Source: RPQJ01 sp963754535 (GTDB lineage: Bacteria; Pseudomonadota; Gammaproteobacteria; Steroidobacterales; Steroidobacteraceae). From it: a stretch of 64,000 nt of DNA. The notes beneath the pieces are model-generated. The model had not been told where the DNA came from, made no database searches, and saw only the letters and a list, made by a program, of their open reading frames with translations. Shown piece by piece: positions 51,201 through 59,653 of the stretch (position 1 is its first letter; the number at the start of each line of letters is the position of its first letter). The stretch lies in NCBI GenBank assembly GCA_963754535.1, contig CAVWGG010000006.1:124001-188000 (forward strand), read 5' to 3'. The translations under genes were made by a program, and so were the position numbers.

Positions 51201-52183
51201 CACAGACGAAACGCCCGCCGGCCACGACGGGCGGACGGCCGCCCCTGCGCGAGCAGGTCATCCACTTCATCAACAAGAAGATGCCCGGCGGGCTGCCGAA
51301 GAAGACGGCGCGCGCGCTGCTCGACGTCGAGGATCGCAACTACGTGCCGATCATCCGTGATCCGGTGGGCACGACCAGCGATTCGGAGGCGGTGTTCTAC
51401 TTCCCGGGCTGCGGCTCCGAGCGCCTCTTTTCGCAGGTGGGACTCGCGACACAGGCCATGCTCTGGCACGCCGGCGTGCAGACCGTGCTGCCGCCGGGCT
51501 ACCTCTGCTGTGGCTATCCGCAGCGTGGCGCCGGGCAGTTCGACCAGGCCGACAAGATCATCACGGACAACCGCGTACTCTTCCATCGCGTGGCGAACAC
51601 GCTGAACTACCTCGACATCAAGACCGTCGTGGTGAGCTGCGGCACGTGCCACGACCAGTTGCAGGGCTACGAGTTCGACCAGATCTTCCCCGGCTCGCGC
51701 ATCCTCGACATCCACGAGTTCCTGCTCGAGAAGGGCATCCGGCTCGAGCACGCGACGGGCGTGCGCTACATGTATCACGACCCCTGCCACTCGCCGATGA
51801 AGACGCATGACTCGCTCAAGGTGGTCAACACGCTGATGGCTGCCGGGACGAACGGCAGGATCGAGAAAAACGACCGCTGCTGCGGTGAGTCCGGCACATT
51901 CGCTGTCGCGCGGCCGGACATCGCCACGCAAGTGCGGTTCCGCAAGCAGCGCGAGATGGAACAGGGCGCCGGGAAGCTCCGCAGCGACGGGTTCGATGGC
52001 GAGGTCAAGGTGCTGACTTCCTGCCCATCGTGCCTGCAGGGCCTTTCGCGGTACGATGACGACGCGGGGACCGGCGCCGACTACATCGTGGTCGAGATGG
52101 CGCGGCACCTGCTGGGTCCCTCCTGGCTCGAGTCCTACGTGCAACGGGCCAACGCGGGCGGCATCGAGCGGATCCTCGTCTGA
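48203..52183 (+). CDS. DUF3683-type FAD-linked oxidase / Fe-S oxidoreductase
   Basis: The protein has 1326 residues from GTG 48203. The N-terminal part (about 20-150) has the RLLGAEGWALLDDLRAERRT region I associate with DUF3683. A PCMH-type FAD domain has VIPRGGGTGYTGSAVPLTP (about 218-236). An FAD-oxidase C domain ends with GEHGIGITKLEYL (about 780). Two 4Fe-4S motifs follow (CLRCGKCKPVC about 855, CHKCETPCPVD about 921). CCG-type redox domains are YFPGCGSERLF, HDPCHSPMKT and CCGESGTFAVARP. It resembles GlcD/D-lactate dehydrogenase-type 2-hydroxyacid oxidases fused to an electron-transfer module. The substrate is unknown. Confidence 0.88.
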   Translation: MNALTTDPHLQTASTTTPHTADLDPPPRLREIPYNYTSFSDREIVIRLLGAEGWALLDDLRAERRTGRSARMLYEVLGDIWVVRRNPYLEQDLLDNPQRRDLLVEALHHRLADIEKRRDTSDAVRDVKVGRLLEFARAAVLDFASSFAKVEALRRRARKAFAAHTRDDNVCFDAFARVSHATDATDWRVETPFVVLAPDSEDEIPGLVRACIETGLTVIPRGGGTGYTGSAVPLTPFAAVINTEKLERIDKVEPQSLPGVEGQVPTLFTEAGVVTRRVEEAAHQAGFVFAVDPTSADASVVGGNIAMNAGGKKAVLWGTALDNLAWWRMVDPEGNWLEVTRIGHNRGKIHDVPVATFELTWKDGRHPPGTAKVLRTERLEIPGATFRKAGLGKDVTDKFLGGLPGIQKEGCDGIITSARWVVHRMPAHIRTVCLEFFGQARDAIPAIVEIRDELARQGRAGGVQLAGLEHLDERYLKAVGYTTKSKRGALPKMVLLGDIVGDDEAAVARCASDVIRLANVRHGEGFIAAGAEARKAFWRDRAKTAAIARHTNAFKINEDVVIPLERLGEYTDAIERINIEYSLANKLQLLDALEAYLLGEPKLGKTGDADIDRMPREEVLGTRLEQALHAIAQVRARWSWYATRMDSPLAGALDDLRGLGLEEIATAATRRLAGEPGLKVFDLLQDRTIRVSWKHELRGQFTRIFAGGPFVPLLAELGEIHQRVLHGRVFVALHMHAGDGNVHTNIPVNSDDYAMLQAANRAVGRIMRIARELGGVISGEHGIGITKLEYLTDDETLGFRDYKRRVDPEGRFNAGKLLPGADLRNAYTPSFNLLGHESLIMQQSDIAGISDAIKDCLRCGKCKPVCSTHVPGANLLYSPRNKILATSMLIEAFLYEEQTRRGISIQHWDAFGDVADHCTVCHKCETPCPVDIDFGDVSMAMRDVLRRLGNQGANPAKSAAMFFLNTNDPGTIKLTRKLMIDWGYKAQRLGHQTLGKLGAAQTKRPPATTGGRPPLREQVIHFINKKMPGGLPKKTARALLDVEDRNYVPIIRDPVGTTSDSEAVFYFPGCGSERLFSQVGLATQAMLWHAGVQTVLPPGYLCCGYPQRGAGQFDQADKIITDNRVLFHRVANTLNYLDIKTVVVSCGTCHDQLQGYEFDQIFPGSRILDIHEFLLEKGIRLEHATGVRYMYHDPCHSPMKTHDSLKVVNTLMAAGTNGRIEKNDRCCGESGTFAVARPDIATQVRFRKQREMEQGAGKLRSDGFDGEVKVLTSCPSCLQGLSRYDDDAGTGADYIVVEMARHLLGPSWLESYVQRANAGGIERILV

Positions 52184-52228
52184 CAGGATGCAGCCCGGGC
52201 GCTGCGACAACGACAATGGGCGCCGCGC

Positions 52229-54094
52229 ATGAACTGGACTGGACTCTTCGACCGCACCCGCAGTGACTTCAGGCGGCGCTGGGGTGTAGTGATCGCCTGG
52301 CAGCTGCTCGTGCAGCTGCTTGGATTCATCGCCCTGGCACCGCTCGCGGGCTGGCTCACCGACCGCATCGTCGCCCGCTCCGGGTCCGACGTGATCAGCA
52401 ATTTCGACATCGCCCGTTTCGTGCTGTCACTGCCCGGCATCGTGTTCGTGCTGGTCGCGGTAGTCGCCGCGCTCAGCTTCCATCTCTCCCAGCTTGCCGG
52501 TTATGCATGGATCGCAGGGCATGCGATCGGACAACGCCCGGTCACGCTGTGGGGGACGATCGGCGCCGTCACGAACAAGCTGCGCCTGCTCGTGCTGCTC
52601 GGCGGCCGCATGTTCGTACGCGTGCTGCTGCTGGCGCTGCCGTTCGTGGGGATCCTGGGGCTCGTGTGGTTCACGACGCTCGCCGGACGGGACGTGAATT
52701 ACTACCTGTCCGAGCAACCGCCGGAATGGCGCCGTGCACTGCTGGCAGCGGGCATGGCCGGCGCAGGGTTCGTGTTCGTGCTGCTGGCGCAGTTCGCGCG
52801 CTGGATCTTCGCCATGCCCATCGCGATGTTCCACCGGCTGCGGCCTGCCGACGTGCTGCTAGCGAGCGAGCGCATGCTCGAGGGACGGTTGCTGCAGTCG
52901 ATTTCACCGCTGCTGCTGTGGTGGCTGGGACTGACGGCAATGGCCGCCCTCTGCTTGCGCGTCGGCCGTCACTTCACCGACCTGGCGATGAACTGGGCCG
53001 GCGTCGATCCGCAGCGCGTGCTGCCGCTGGTCGCGCTGTTCTTGGCCGTGACCGTCGCCTTCAGCTTCGTCTACGCAGTGCTGCAGTTTGCAGGCCACCA
53101 GTTCCTGGCGACCCGCATGTACGCCGAACGGCGTGAAGCACCCATCCTGCTCGACGCACCGGAAGACTCCGCCGCCGATGCCAAGGGTGCGCGCGTGGGT
53201 CGACCGCTGCTGCTCGCCGTGCTCGGCCTCGCTGCGCTGGCCGCCATCGCCGCGGTCTTCCTGTTGCAGCGCCTGGACGTGCGCGAGGACGTCGCCGTGA
53301 CAGCCCATCGCGGCGCCTCGCTGCGCGCGCCCGAAAATTCGATGGCCGCGTTCCGCGAAGCCCACGAGGCCGGGACCCACTACGTGGAACTCGACGTGCA
53401 GCGCACGCTTGACGGCGCGATCGTCGTGTTCCACGACGGTGACCTGATGCGCATGGGCGGCGACCCGCGCAAGGTCAAGGACTTGACGCTTGCCGAGATC
53501 GAGGCCATCGACATCGGCCGCAAGCGCGGGCCGCAGTACGCTGGCGAGCAGGTGCCGACGCTCGCCGAGGTGATCGACTACGCGCGCGGCAAGTTCCGCA
53601 TCAACATCGAACTCAAGTACAACGTGCCGGACCCGCAACTGGCCGCAGCGGTTGTCGCGTTGCTGCGCGAGAAGCAGTTCCTGGACCAGGCCGTGATCAC
53701 CTCGCTCGACCACGCATCGCTGCGACAGGTCGAGAAGCTGCAGCCCAGCCTCGAGACCGGCCTGATCGTCACGGCCGCCGTCGGCAACGTCATCAAGACC
53801 GACACCGACTTCGTGAGCCTCAATTCAGCGCGGGCCACTGCAAGCCTCGTGGACCAGGCCAGGGCCGCAGGCAAGAAGGTCCACGTGTGGACCGTGAACA
53901 AGCCCGAAGTGATGCTGCGCATGATCGAGCGCGACGTGGACAACATCATCACCGACGATCCGGCCAGGCTGGTGCGCGTCATGCGCGACCGCAACGGCCT
54001 GACGCCGCAGGAACAGGTGGGCGTGCGACTGCGCGTGCTGTTCACGGAATCGCCGCCCGAGTTGGAGGATGCGAACTCGGTCCCCATGCTGTGA
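52229..54094 (+). CDS. Membrane glycerophosphodiester phosphodiesterase
   Basis: The protein has 621 residues. Residues 1-345 hold about seven or eight membrane helices of the GDPD-associated membrane domain. The catalytic TIM-barrel (about 350-605) has TAHRGASLRAPENSMAAFRE, HYVELDVQRTLDGAIVVFHD and NIELKYNV with the metal-binding Glu/Asp and catalytic His residues. DNIITDDPARLVRVM near the end is typical. It would hydrolyse glycerophosphodiesters such as deacylated phospholipids. Confidence 0.9.
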   Translation: MNWTGLFDRTRSDFRRRWGVVIAWQLLVQLLGFIALAPLAGWLTDRIVARSGSDVISNFDIARFVLSLPGIVFVLVAVVAALSFHLSQLAGYAWIAGHAIGQRPVTLWGTIGAVTNKLRLLVLLGGRMFVRVLLLALPFVGILGLVWFTTLAGRDVNYYLSEQPPEWRRALLAAGMAGAGFVFVLLAQFARWIFAMPIAMFHRLRPADVLLASERMLEGRLLQSISPLLLWWLGLTAMAALCLRVGRHFTDLAMNWAGVDPQRVLPLVALFLAVTVAFSFVYAVLQFAGHQFLATRMYAERREAPILLDAPEDSAADAKGARVGRPLLLAVLGLAALAAIAAVFLLQRLDVREDVAVTAHRGASLRAPENSMAAFREAHEAGTHYVELDVQRTLDGAIVVFHDGDLMRMGGDPRKVKDLTLAEIEAIDIGRKRGPQYAGEQVPTLAEVIDYARGKFRINIELKYNVPDPQLAAAVVALLREKQFLDQAVITSLDHASLRQVEKLQPSLETGLIVTAAVGNVIKTDTDFVSLNSARATASLVDQARAAGKKVHVWTVNKPEVMLRMIERDVDNIITDDPARLVRVMRDRNGLTPQEQVGVRLRVLFTESPPELEDANSVPML

Positions 54095-54122
54095 GCCTGG
54101 GGCCGGCGGCCGGACCCAGTGC

Positions 54123-54776
54123 TTAGAACCGGACGCTGAGCCCCAACTGCCCTTCGGCCTGGAAGAACGTGCTGCCCGACGACCGGACGAGGCAGCCGGC
54201 CTCCTGCGAATTGCTGACACAGAACAGGTCCGTGTCGGAATCGACTAACGTCAGATAGCCACGCACGCCGAGGTTGAGCGCGACGTTGTCGTTGAACGGA
54301 ATGCGAAAGCCGCCGCCAATGCTGCCCGAGAACATGGTCTCGGAGTCGTAGCCGCCGGTGTCCGGTTCCATGAACGTCGCGCCGATCGTCAGCGACAGGT
54401 ACGGCACGTAGAGGTCGCTGTCGATCGGGAAGAACGCGGTGCCGCCGAACTGCAGGTAATCGATGCGCAGGTCCACTCCATCGAGCAGCGGATCCTTCGA
54501 GTCGAGACTCGTCGACTGGGTCGAATAGAGCAGTTCGTAGAAGGACTGGCCATCACGGTACAACCCGAGGTCGAGGCCGTAGCTCATGCCAGAGTCGAGA
54601 TCGACCGAGCTTTCGGTGCCGTCCGCGACCGCGACGTCGAAACCGCCGCCCACTCGGCCGCCGACGAACGGCGTGAACTCGAAGCGTGGCGAGTCGGCCT
54701 GCGCCACCAGCGGGGTGGCGAACAGCGAGGCCGTTGCCAGCAGCGGAATACAGATAAGTCGAGTGGTCGAATTCAT
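54123..54776 (-). CDS. Outer-membrane beta-barrel protein, unknown function
   Basis: The protein has 217 residues with a signal peptide ending near PLVAQADS (about residue 28). The mature part has alternating hydrophobic strands and short turns (RFEFTPFVGGRVGG, SGSIGGGFRIPFNDNVALNL) and ends GQLGLSVRF, a BAM-recognised terminal strand. The size suggests eight strands. Two cysteines (FCVSNSQEAGC) lie in a late loop. It is convergent with the phosphodiesterase gene, and its function is unknown. Confidence 0.8.
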   Translation of the reverse strand: MNSTTRLICIPLLATASLFATPLVAQADSPRFEFTPFVGGRVGGGFDVAVADGTESSVDLDSGMSYGLDLGLYRDGQSFYELLYSTQSTSLDSKDPLLDGVDLRIDYLQFGGTAFFPIDSDLYVPYLSLTIGATFMEPDTGGYDSETMFSGSIGGGFRIPFNDNVALNLGVRGYLTLVDSDTDLFCVSNSQEAGCLVRSSGSTFFQAEGQLGLSVRF

Positions 54777-54904
54777 GCGGCGCTCCCTGTCTGCGAGACG
54801 GCTATTCTAGTGGGGCGTGGCGTAGCGGCGTCCGGTCTTTCCGCAGCCGGCTCGACGCCGACCACTGCTACACTCGTGCCAACGAGCTTCGGCGGAGGAA
54901 TGCG

Positions 54905-55183
54905 ATGAGCGACCTGCAACAGACGCTGCGCGACCTGCACCGCGAGCTGGCGGGCGTCCCCCAACTCGATCCGGAGCAGCGGGCGATGCTCGAGGCGGCC
55001 CTCGCGGACATCCAGCAGGCACTGGCGCATGCGAACGAAGCCGGCAACGTCCCGGGCGCCGCCCAGGACATCGCCCCTGCCGATGCGCTGGAGGGTGCCG
55101 CCGTGCGCCTCGAAACGAATCATCCCGGCCTCGCCGGCGCCGTCCGCGCATTCGTCGACGCGCTCGCCAAGGCAGGCATCTGA
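54905..55183 (+). CDS. DUF4404 protein
   Basis: This is a 92-residue, mostly helical, acidic cytoplasmic protein. It begins SDLQQTLRDLHRELAGVPQL and ends ETNHPGLAGAVRAFVDALAK, the pattern of DUF4404. The family has no known role. A GGAGG ribosome-binding site lies at 54894-54898. Confidence 0.85.
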   Translation: MSDLQQTLRDLHRELAGVPQLDPEQRAMLEAALADIQQALAHANEAGNVPGAAQDIAPADALEGAAVRLETNHPGLAGAVRAFVDALAKAGI

Positions 55184-55289
55184 AGAGCCAGAATCAACTG
55201 ATTTATAAGCAGTTTTCCCACATTCCGGCGGCGTGCCGACGGGCGTGTCTGGTATCATCGCCGTTCGTCCCCTGACTGCCTCTCCCAAC

Positions 55290-55604
55290 GTGACTGCCAA
55301 TACGCAAACTGACGACTCCCAGCCGTTCGACGAAGCCTTCAGTCGCGCCGTCGACCTCGGCAACCAGATCGCGGACGGCGACGACAAGGCCGACCTGTGG
55401 GACATCGCGGACGGCCTGCTCGCGGGTGCCGTGCAGTACTGGCTCTACACGCGACAGCCCTGCGGCGACCCCCGCTGCGAGGACTGCCTGGCGATCGGCA
55501 CGGCCGAAGCCCGCATGGCCGAACTGCGCCGGCTGGTCGAACAGTTCTCGGAAGAGAGCCAGTACTTTCACGCACCGACGGACTCGAACGTCGGCCGTGC
55601 CTGA
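55290..55604 (+). CDS. Small protein of unknown function with a Cys cluster
   Basis: The protein has 104 residues from GTG 55290. A longer in-frame start at 55233 would overlap the probable promoter (TATCAT near 55252). It is acidic and helical (DEAFSRAVDLGNQIADGDDK) with a CGDPRCEDC cluster near residue 70 that could bind a metal. No family is recognised. Confidence 0.6.
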   Translation: MTANTQTDDSQPFDEAFSRAVDLGNQIADGDDKADLWDIADGLLAGAVQYWLYTRQPCGDPRCEDCLAIGTAEARMAELRRLVEQFSEESQYFHAPTDSNVGRA

Positions 55605-55714
55605 GGCAGCCTGCCGCGCAGCGTGCGCTTAACTGCGCGCACTCGCCATTAATCGCGCACGACGTCCCCGATCCCTGACGCGAGCATGGCCTCCCGCTCA
55701 ATGGAGGGTTCGCC

Positions 55715-56242
55715 GTGCCACGTCCTGCCGTCCGCCTGTTCGTCGCCGCGCAAGCGGTGCTTCTCCTGCACACGTCCCCGCACGCTGCAAGCGGGCTGCT
55801 GCTGCCGACTGTCGACTCGCCGGCGGGCGGCGGCGGCTCGGTCGTGCTGGAGCCGGTCAAGCAGCGCGCGCAGCCGACACGCCGGCTGGTCTACAGCTGC
55901 GTGGCACCCGGCCTCGTTACGTATTCCGATCGACCCTGCGGTCCCCTGCCGGAAGTGCGCGAATTGCATGTGCAGGAACCTCCATCGTCAGCAGCCGGAA
56001 TGGCGCCGGAACCGGGCGACGCCGGTAAGGTCGCGGCGACAAGCGGCAGCAAGACGGCTGGGGGTGACAAAGCGGACCCCGGCGATGGCGAAGACCGCGC
56101 CAAGACGAATTGCCAGAAACTGCAGGCAACACTCGACACCCTCGACTCGCGCATGCGGACCGGTTACTCGGCACGCGAGGCCGGCCGGCTATGGGAACGC
56201 TGGCGCGAAGCGAAAGCACGCCTGCGCGAGGCGAACTGTTGA
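55715..56242 (+). CDS. Secreted DUF4124-like protein, unknown function
   Basis: The protein has 175 residues from GTG 55715 with a GGAGGG site six bases upstream. A signal peptide covers about residues 1-25. The segment RLVYSCVAPGLVTYSDRPCG (about 57-76) resembles the DUF4124 motif, which usually reads YKC..G..TYSDRPC. A Gly/Ala/Asp-rich linker follows, then a helical end with two cysteines (TNCQKLQATLDTL and REANC). Confidence 0.7.
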   Translation: MPRPAVRLFVAAQAVLLLHTSPHAASGLLLPTVDSPAGGGGSVVLEPVKQRAQPTRRLVYSCVAPGLVTYSDRPCGPLPEVRELHVQEPPSSAAGMAPEPGDAGKVAATSGSKTAGGDKADPGDGEDRAKTNCQKLQATLDTLDSRMRTGYSAREAGRLWERWREAKARLREANC

Positions 56243-56289
56243 GACGTCCCGTGTAAAATCTGGCGCGTCCCGCCTGCCAGGTGACCCGC

Positions 56290-57051
56290 ATGACGAACTC
56301 GCCCGCGCTGTCCTCCCGCTTGTTGCTCGTCTCTCTCGCGGGCATCGCGCTGATCGCGGTCGCGGGCTGTCAACGCAAGGAAGCGCCCGCGGATGAACCC
56401 GCGGCGGAGGCGAAGACGGAAGCGCCCGCCCCTGCGGCCGCACCGGCGCCCACCCCTGCGGTGGACGAATTTCCCGCAGGCGTGCTGCGCGCCTACGTGT
56501 GGCAGTGCGCGGACGGCCAGACGCTCGTCATGCGCAACCTGTTGCGCGAAAAGGCGATTGCCATCGATTTCCACGACGGCACGCGGCGGCTCGACCAGAC
56601 GGTGAGCGCCTCGGGCGCCCGTTACGCCGACGGCGTGATGGTGTTCTGGACCAAGGGCAGCACCGCGACGCTCGAGCGACAGGGCGCGCCGGCCGTGCCG
56701 TGCGAAGAACGGCGCGCCGACTCCCTGCGCGAGGACGCACGTGCACGCGGTGTCCTGTATCGCGCGCTCGGCAATGAACCGGGCTGGATCCTCGAAATCG
56801 GCCCCGCGGGCAGGCTGACCTGGACGACGAACTTCGGCCAGGACCACTACGACTTCGAGCAGGCCCAGGCCACGGCAACGACTGAAGGCGCCAGCGTCTA
56901 CTCGGCGCAGAAGGACGCGGTCTCGCTCAAGGCCACGATCAAGGCCGAACGCTGCGTCGACGATGGCGACGTGGAATACGACCACGTCGTGACGGTGGAG
57001 TCCGGCGGGCAGACGTACCACGGCTGCGGCACGCGCCTGAACGCAAAGTAA
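56290..57051 (+). CDS. Lipoprotein with an MliC-like lysozyme-inhibitor domain and a COG3650-like domain
   Basis: The protein has 253 residues with a lipoprotein signal (LIAVAGCQRKE, Cys about 27) and an Ala/Pro/Glu linker. A first domain (about 60-140) has YVWQCADGQTLVMRN and GVMVFWTKGSTATLER, typical of MliC inhibitors of C-type lysozyme. A second domain (about 150-250) has RALGNEPGWILEIGPAGRL, the landmark of COG3650 lipoproteins, and ends HGCGTRLNAK. The fusion would place lysozyme resistance on the periplasmic face. Confidence 0.75.
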   Translation: MTNSPALSSRLLLVSLAGIALIAVAGCQRKEAPADEPAAEAKTEAPAPAAAPAPTPAVDEFPAGVLRAYVWQCADGQTLVMRNLLREKAIAIDFHDGTRRLDQTVSASGARYADGVMVFWTKGSTATLERQGAPAVPCEERRADSLREDARARGVLYRALGNEPGWILEIGPAGRLTWTTNFGQDHYDFEQAQATATTEGASVYSAQKDAVSLKATIKAERCVDDGDVEYDHVVTVESGGQTYHGCGTRLNAK

Positions 57052-57088
57052 CCTGACGCCGCGCCGTGCGGACGGTGGGCGGCTTCAC

Positions 57089-57970
57089 TCACTCGTCGGG
57101 CAGTGGAATCCGTTCCGCGTCACCCGGCACCGGCGCAAATCGCTGCTCGCGCCAGTCGCGCCTGGCCGCTTCGATGCGCTCGCGCGAGCTGGAGACGAAG
57201 TTCCAGTAGATATGCCGCGGTCCGTCGAGCGGAGCGCCGCCCGCCAGCATGACGCGCGAATTCCCGAGCGCACGGATCGACACCGGACCGGCAGCGGACG
57301 CCAGCACCATGAACTGGCCTTCGTCATAGGCCTTGCCGTCGATTTCGATCCGGCCCTGCGCAACGTAGCAGGCGCGTTGCGCGTGCTCGTCCGGCACCTC
57401 GACCGCAGCCCCGGCGGCCAGCTGCACATCCACGTACAGCATCGGTGAGAACACGTCGACAGGTGAACGCTCGCCGTACGCCGTGCCCGCGATCACCGTG
57501 AGAATCACGCCTGGGCGCTCGATGCGCGGCAGGCTGGCCGCGCCGTGATGCGCGAAAGACGGTTCCCGCTCTTCCTCGGCGCACGGCAGCGCGACCCAGG
57601 TCTGGATGCCGTGGGCACGCGTGCAGCCGTTGGCGTCGCGCACCTCGGGCGGCGTGCGCTCCGAATGCACGATGCCGCGACCGGCCACCATCCAGTTGAC
57701 GTCGCCCGGGCGGACCAGCTGCGCCGTGCCCAGGCTGTCGCGATGCATGAACGCGCCTTCGAACAGGTACGTCACGGTCGCGAGCCCGATGTGCGGGTGC
57801 GGCCGCACGTTGACGCCCTGCCCCGGCCCGAAGGCCGCCGGTCCCATGTGATCGAAGAAGATGAACGGACCGACGGTCTGCAGCCCGACCGCGGGCAGCA
57901 CGCGACGCACGGCGAAATCGCCGAGATCGCGCGGCCGCGGTTCGATGACGCGCTCGACCAGGTTCGACAC
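57089..57970 (-). CDS. Pirin-family bicupin protein
   Basis: The protein has 293 residues from a GTG start at 57970. The N-terminal cupin has FIFFDHMGPAAFGPGQGVNV, RPHPHIGLATVTYLFEG and the metal-site segment WMVAGRGIVHSE, all characteristic of pirins. The C-terminal cupin is less conserved. Bacterial pirins include quercetinases and regulators; which applies is unknown. It follows the M49-like peptidase gene by 8 bases on the same strand. Confidence 0.92.
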   Translation of the reverse strand: MSNLVERVIEPRPRDLGDFAVRRVLPAVGLQTVGPFIFFDHMGPAAFGPGQGVNVRPHPHIGLATVTYLFEGAFMHRDSLGTAQLVRPGDVNWMVAGRGIVHSERTPPEVRDANGCTRAHGIQTWVALPCAEEEREPSFAHHGAASLPRIERPGVILTVIAGTAYGERSPVDVFSPMLYVDVQLAAGAAVEVPDEHAQRACYVAQGRIEIDGKAYDEGQFMVLASAAGPVSIRALGNSRVMLAGGAPLDGPRHIYWNFVSSSRERIEAARRDWREQRFAPVPGDAERIPLPDE

Positions 57971-57978
57971 CGTGGCGC

Positions 57979-59637
57979 CTACTTCAGGCCCAGCACGGCC
58001 TTGCCCTGCTCGAAGCGCACGTCGACCGGGATGTTGCGGGCGCCCAGGCGCGCAAGGTCGGCGGACAATTGGGGCTTCAGCACGCCGAGCTGGGCGAGCA
58101 GCTCCTTGACGCCCGCGTAGTTGCCGTCGCCCTGCAGCTTGAGGATGTCGGCCGACAGCTCGTCCATCGCCTTGCGCATCTTCGCCATGTCGACGCGGTA
58201 GTGGCCGTTGGCGTCGCGGCTGAACGCGCCGCGATCGGCGAAGTAGTTGAAGCGCACCATGTTGGCCTGGCCGTGGGCCTCGGCGGCGCCCCACCGCACC
58301 GAGCGGAAGATGCCGGTGAGGAACGTCACGTAGTAATCCTCGAGCGAACCGCCGAGCTCGCCCTTCTCGTGCAGCTTCGTGATCATGTACAGCCCGAGGA
58401 TGTCGGCCTTGCCTTCCTCCAGCCAGCTCGCCTGCTCCTTGAGCGCGTCGCGAACCGTGCCCTTGCCGTCGAGCGTGTTCTTGATCCCGAGGCCGTGCGC
58501 GACTTCGTGGAACATGGTGTCGGCGAAGAACGCGTCGAACGTCACGTGCTTGCGCTGCTCCGGCACGATCAGTTCGTCGGCGATCGGCAGCATGATCTTG
58601 TCGAACTTGGCGCGCATCGCGTTCTTCAGCTGCAACCGGCGCGTGCCCTTTTCGAGCTGCACCTGCTCGTCGTTCGGCAGGTTGATCGCGATGGTCTTCG
58701 ACGCCACGTTGCAGTGGCCGGCGTAGTACACGGCCTCGTACGCGTTGAGGTCGGAATCGGTGCCGGGCTGCTCCGCCTTGTACGCGTCCGCGACCGGGAG
58801 GCCGCGCTGCAGTTCCGGCAGCATGGCGGCATAGCGTTCGAGGCGCTTGCTCCACTCCATGTCCTTGATCAGCGCGTACGACTCGTACGCCGCCTTGTAG
58901 CCGAAGAGCGCGTCCTCGTAGGTCTCGATCGGGCCGATGACGACGTCGATGCGGTTCGACTTCATGTCGAGCCAGGCACGTTCACTGGCGCGGTAATCGT
59001 CGGTGAGCAGCGCCTTGGCGCGCAGGTCCAGGTACTTCTTCAGGGCCGGATCCTCGGCCAGCGCAGCCGCCTGCTCGAGCTTGGCCGCCGCCTTCGCCAG
59101 GGTTGCGCGGTATTCGACGTGGTACGGCACGACTTTCAGCGCGCCCTTGGCGTCACGCCGCAGCAGCGTGTATTCGCTGCGCGACTGCGGCAGGTTCGCC
59201 TTTTCGAACTCCTCGCGCGTCATGTCGTGCGGGTAGAACTGCGCGCCCTCCGGCTTCGCCCCGACGCCGGGCACGAAGGGCGCATTGTCGGCCAGCCGGT
59301 CCCAGGGCCCGTAATTCAGCAACACGAAGTCACGGGTCCGCGGGTCGGTGATGCCCTTCAGCAACGCGTCACGATCGCCGTACGTCTGGCGCCAGTAGAG
59401 GTCGTCCATGATCGCGCCGGCTTCGATGAACAGGCCGAGCATCTGCCGCTCGCTGGCGGTCAGCGACGACAAGTCCGCGTTCAGCGTCACCGGCGCATAG
59501 ATCTCGGGTCGCACTGCCGTCATCGCGGGCGCAGCCTCGGCTCCCTTGGCAGTGGCCGCGTCTTCCGCACCTGCCACGCCTGCCAGCAACGTCATTGCCG
59601 CGATGCCTGTCAGCACCGCTTGTCGAATCATCGTCAC
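57979..59637 (-). CDS. Secreted M49-like (dipeptidyl-peptidase III-like) zinc peptidase
   Basis: The protein has 552 residues with a signal peptide ending near LAGVAGAEDA (about residue 25). The zinc site is HEVAHGLG (His about 377 and 381), and EEGKAD about 30 residues later matches the M49 EExxAD motif. Standard dipeptidyl-peptidase III has HExxGH, so the missing insertion is a difference worth noting. ETYEDALFGYKAAYESY and MFHEVAHGLGIKNTL are similar to bacterial M49-like hydrolases. Periplasmic peptide cleavage is the likely role. Confidence 0.75.
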   Translation of the reverse strand: MTMIRQAVLTGIAAMTLLAGVAGAEDAATAKGAEAAPAMTAVRPEIYAPVTLNADLSSLTASERQMLGLFIEAGAIMDDLYWRQTYGDRDALLKGITDPRTRDFVLLNYGPWDRLADNAPFVPGVGAKPEGAQFYPHDMTREEFEKANLPQSRSEYTLLRRDAKGALKVVPYHVEYRATLAKAAAKLEQAAALAEDPALKKYLDLRAKALLTDDYRASERAWLDMKSNRIDVVIGPIETYEDALFGYKAAYESYALIKDMEWSKRLERYAAMLPELQRGLPVADAYKAEQPGTDSDLNAYEAVYYAGHCNVASKTIAINLPNDEQVQLEKGTRRLQLKNAMRAKFDKIMLPIADELIVPEQRKHVTFDAFFADTMFHEVAHGLGIKNTLDGKGTVRDALKEQASWLEEGKADILGLYMITKLHEKGELGGSLEDYYVTFLTGIFRSVRWGAAEAHGQANMVRFNYFADRGAFSRDANGHYRVDMAKMRKAMDELSADILKLQGDGNYAGVKELLAQLGVLKPQLSADLARLGARNIPVDVRFEQGKAVLGLK

Positions 59638-59653
59638 GGTCGTCTCCTGGTCG

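Noticed and set aside
57971..58855. Longer start for the pirin protein inside the M49-like peptidase gene.
   Set aside because: The extra residues are Arg/Gly-rich shadow translation; the pirin family begins near the GTG at 57970.
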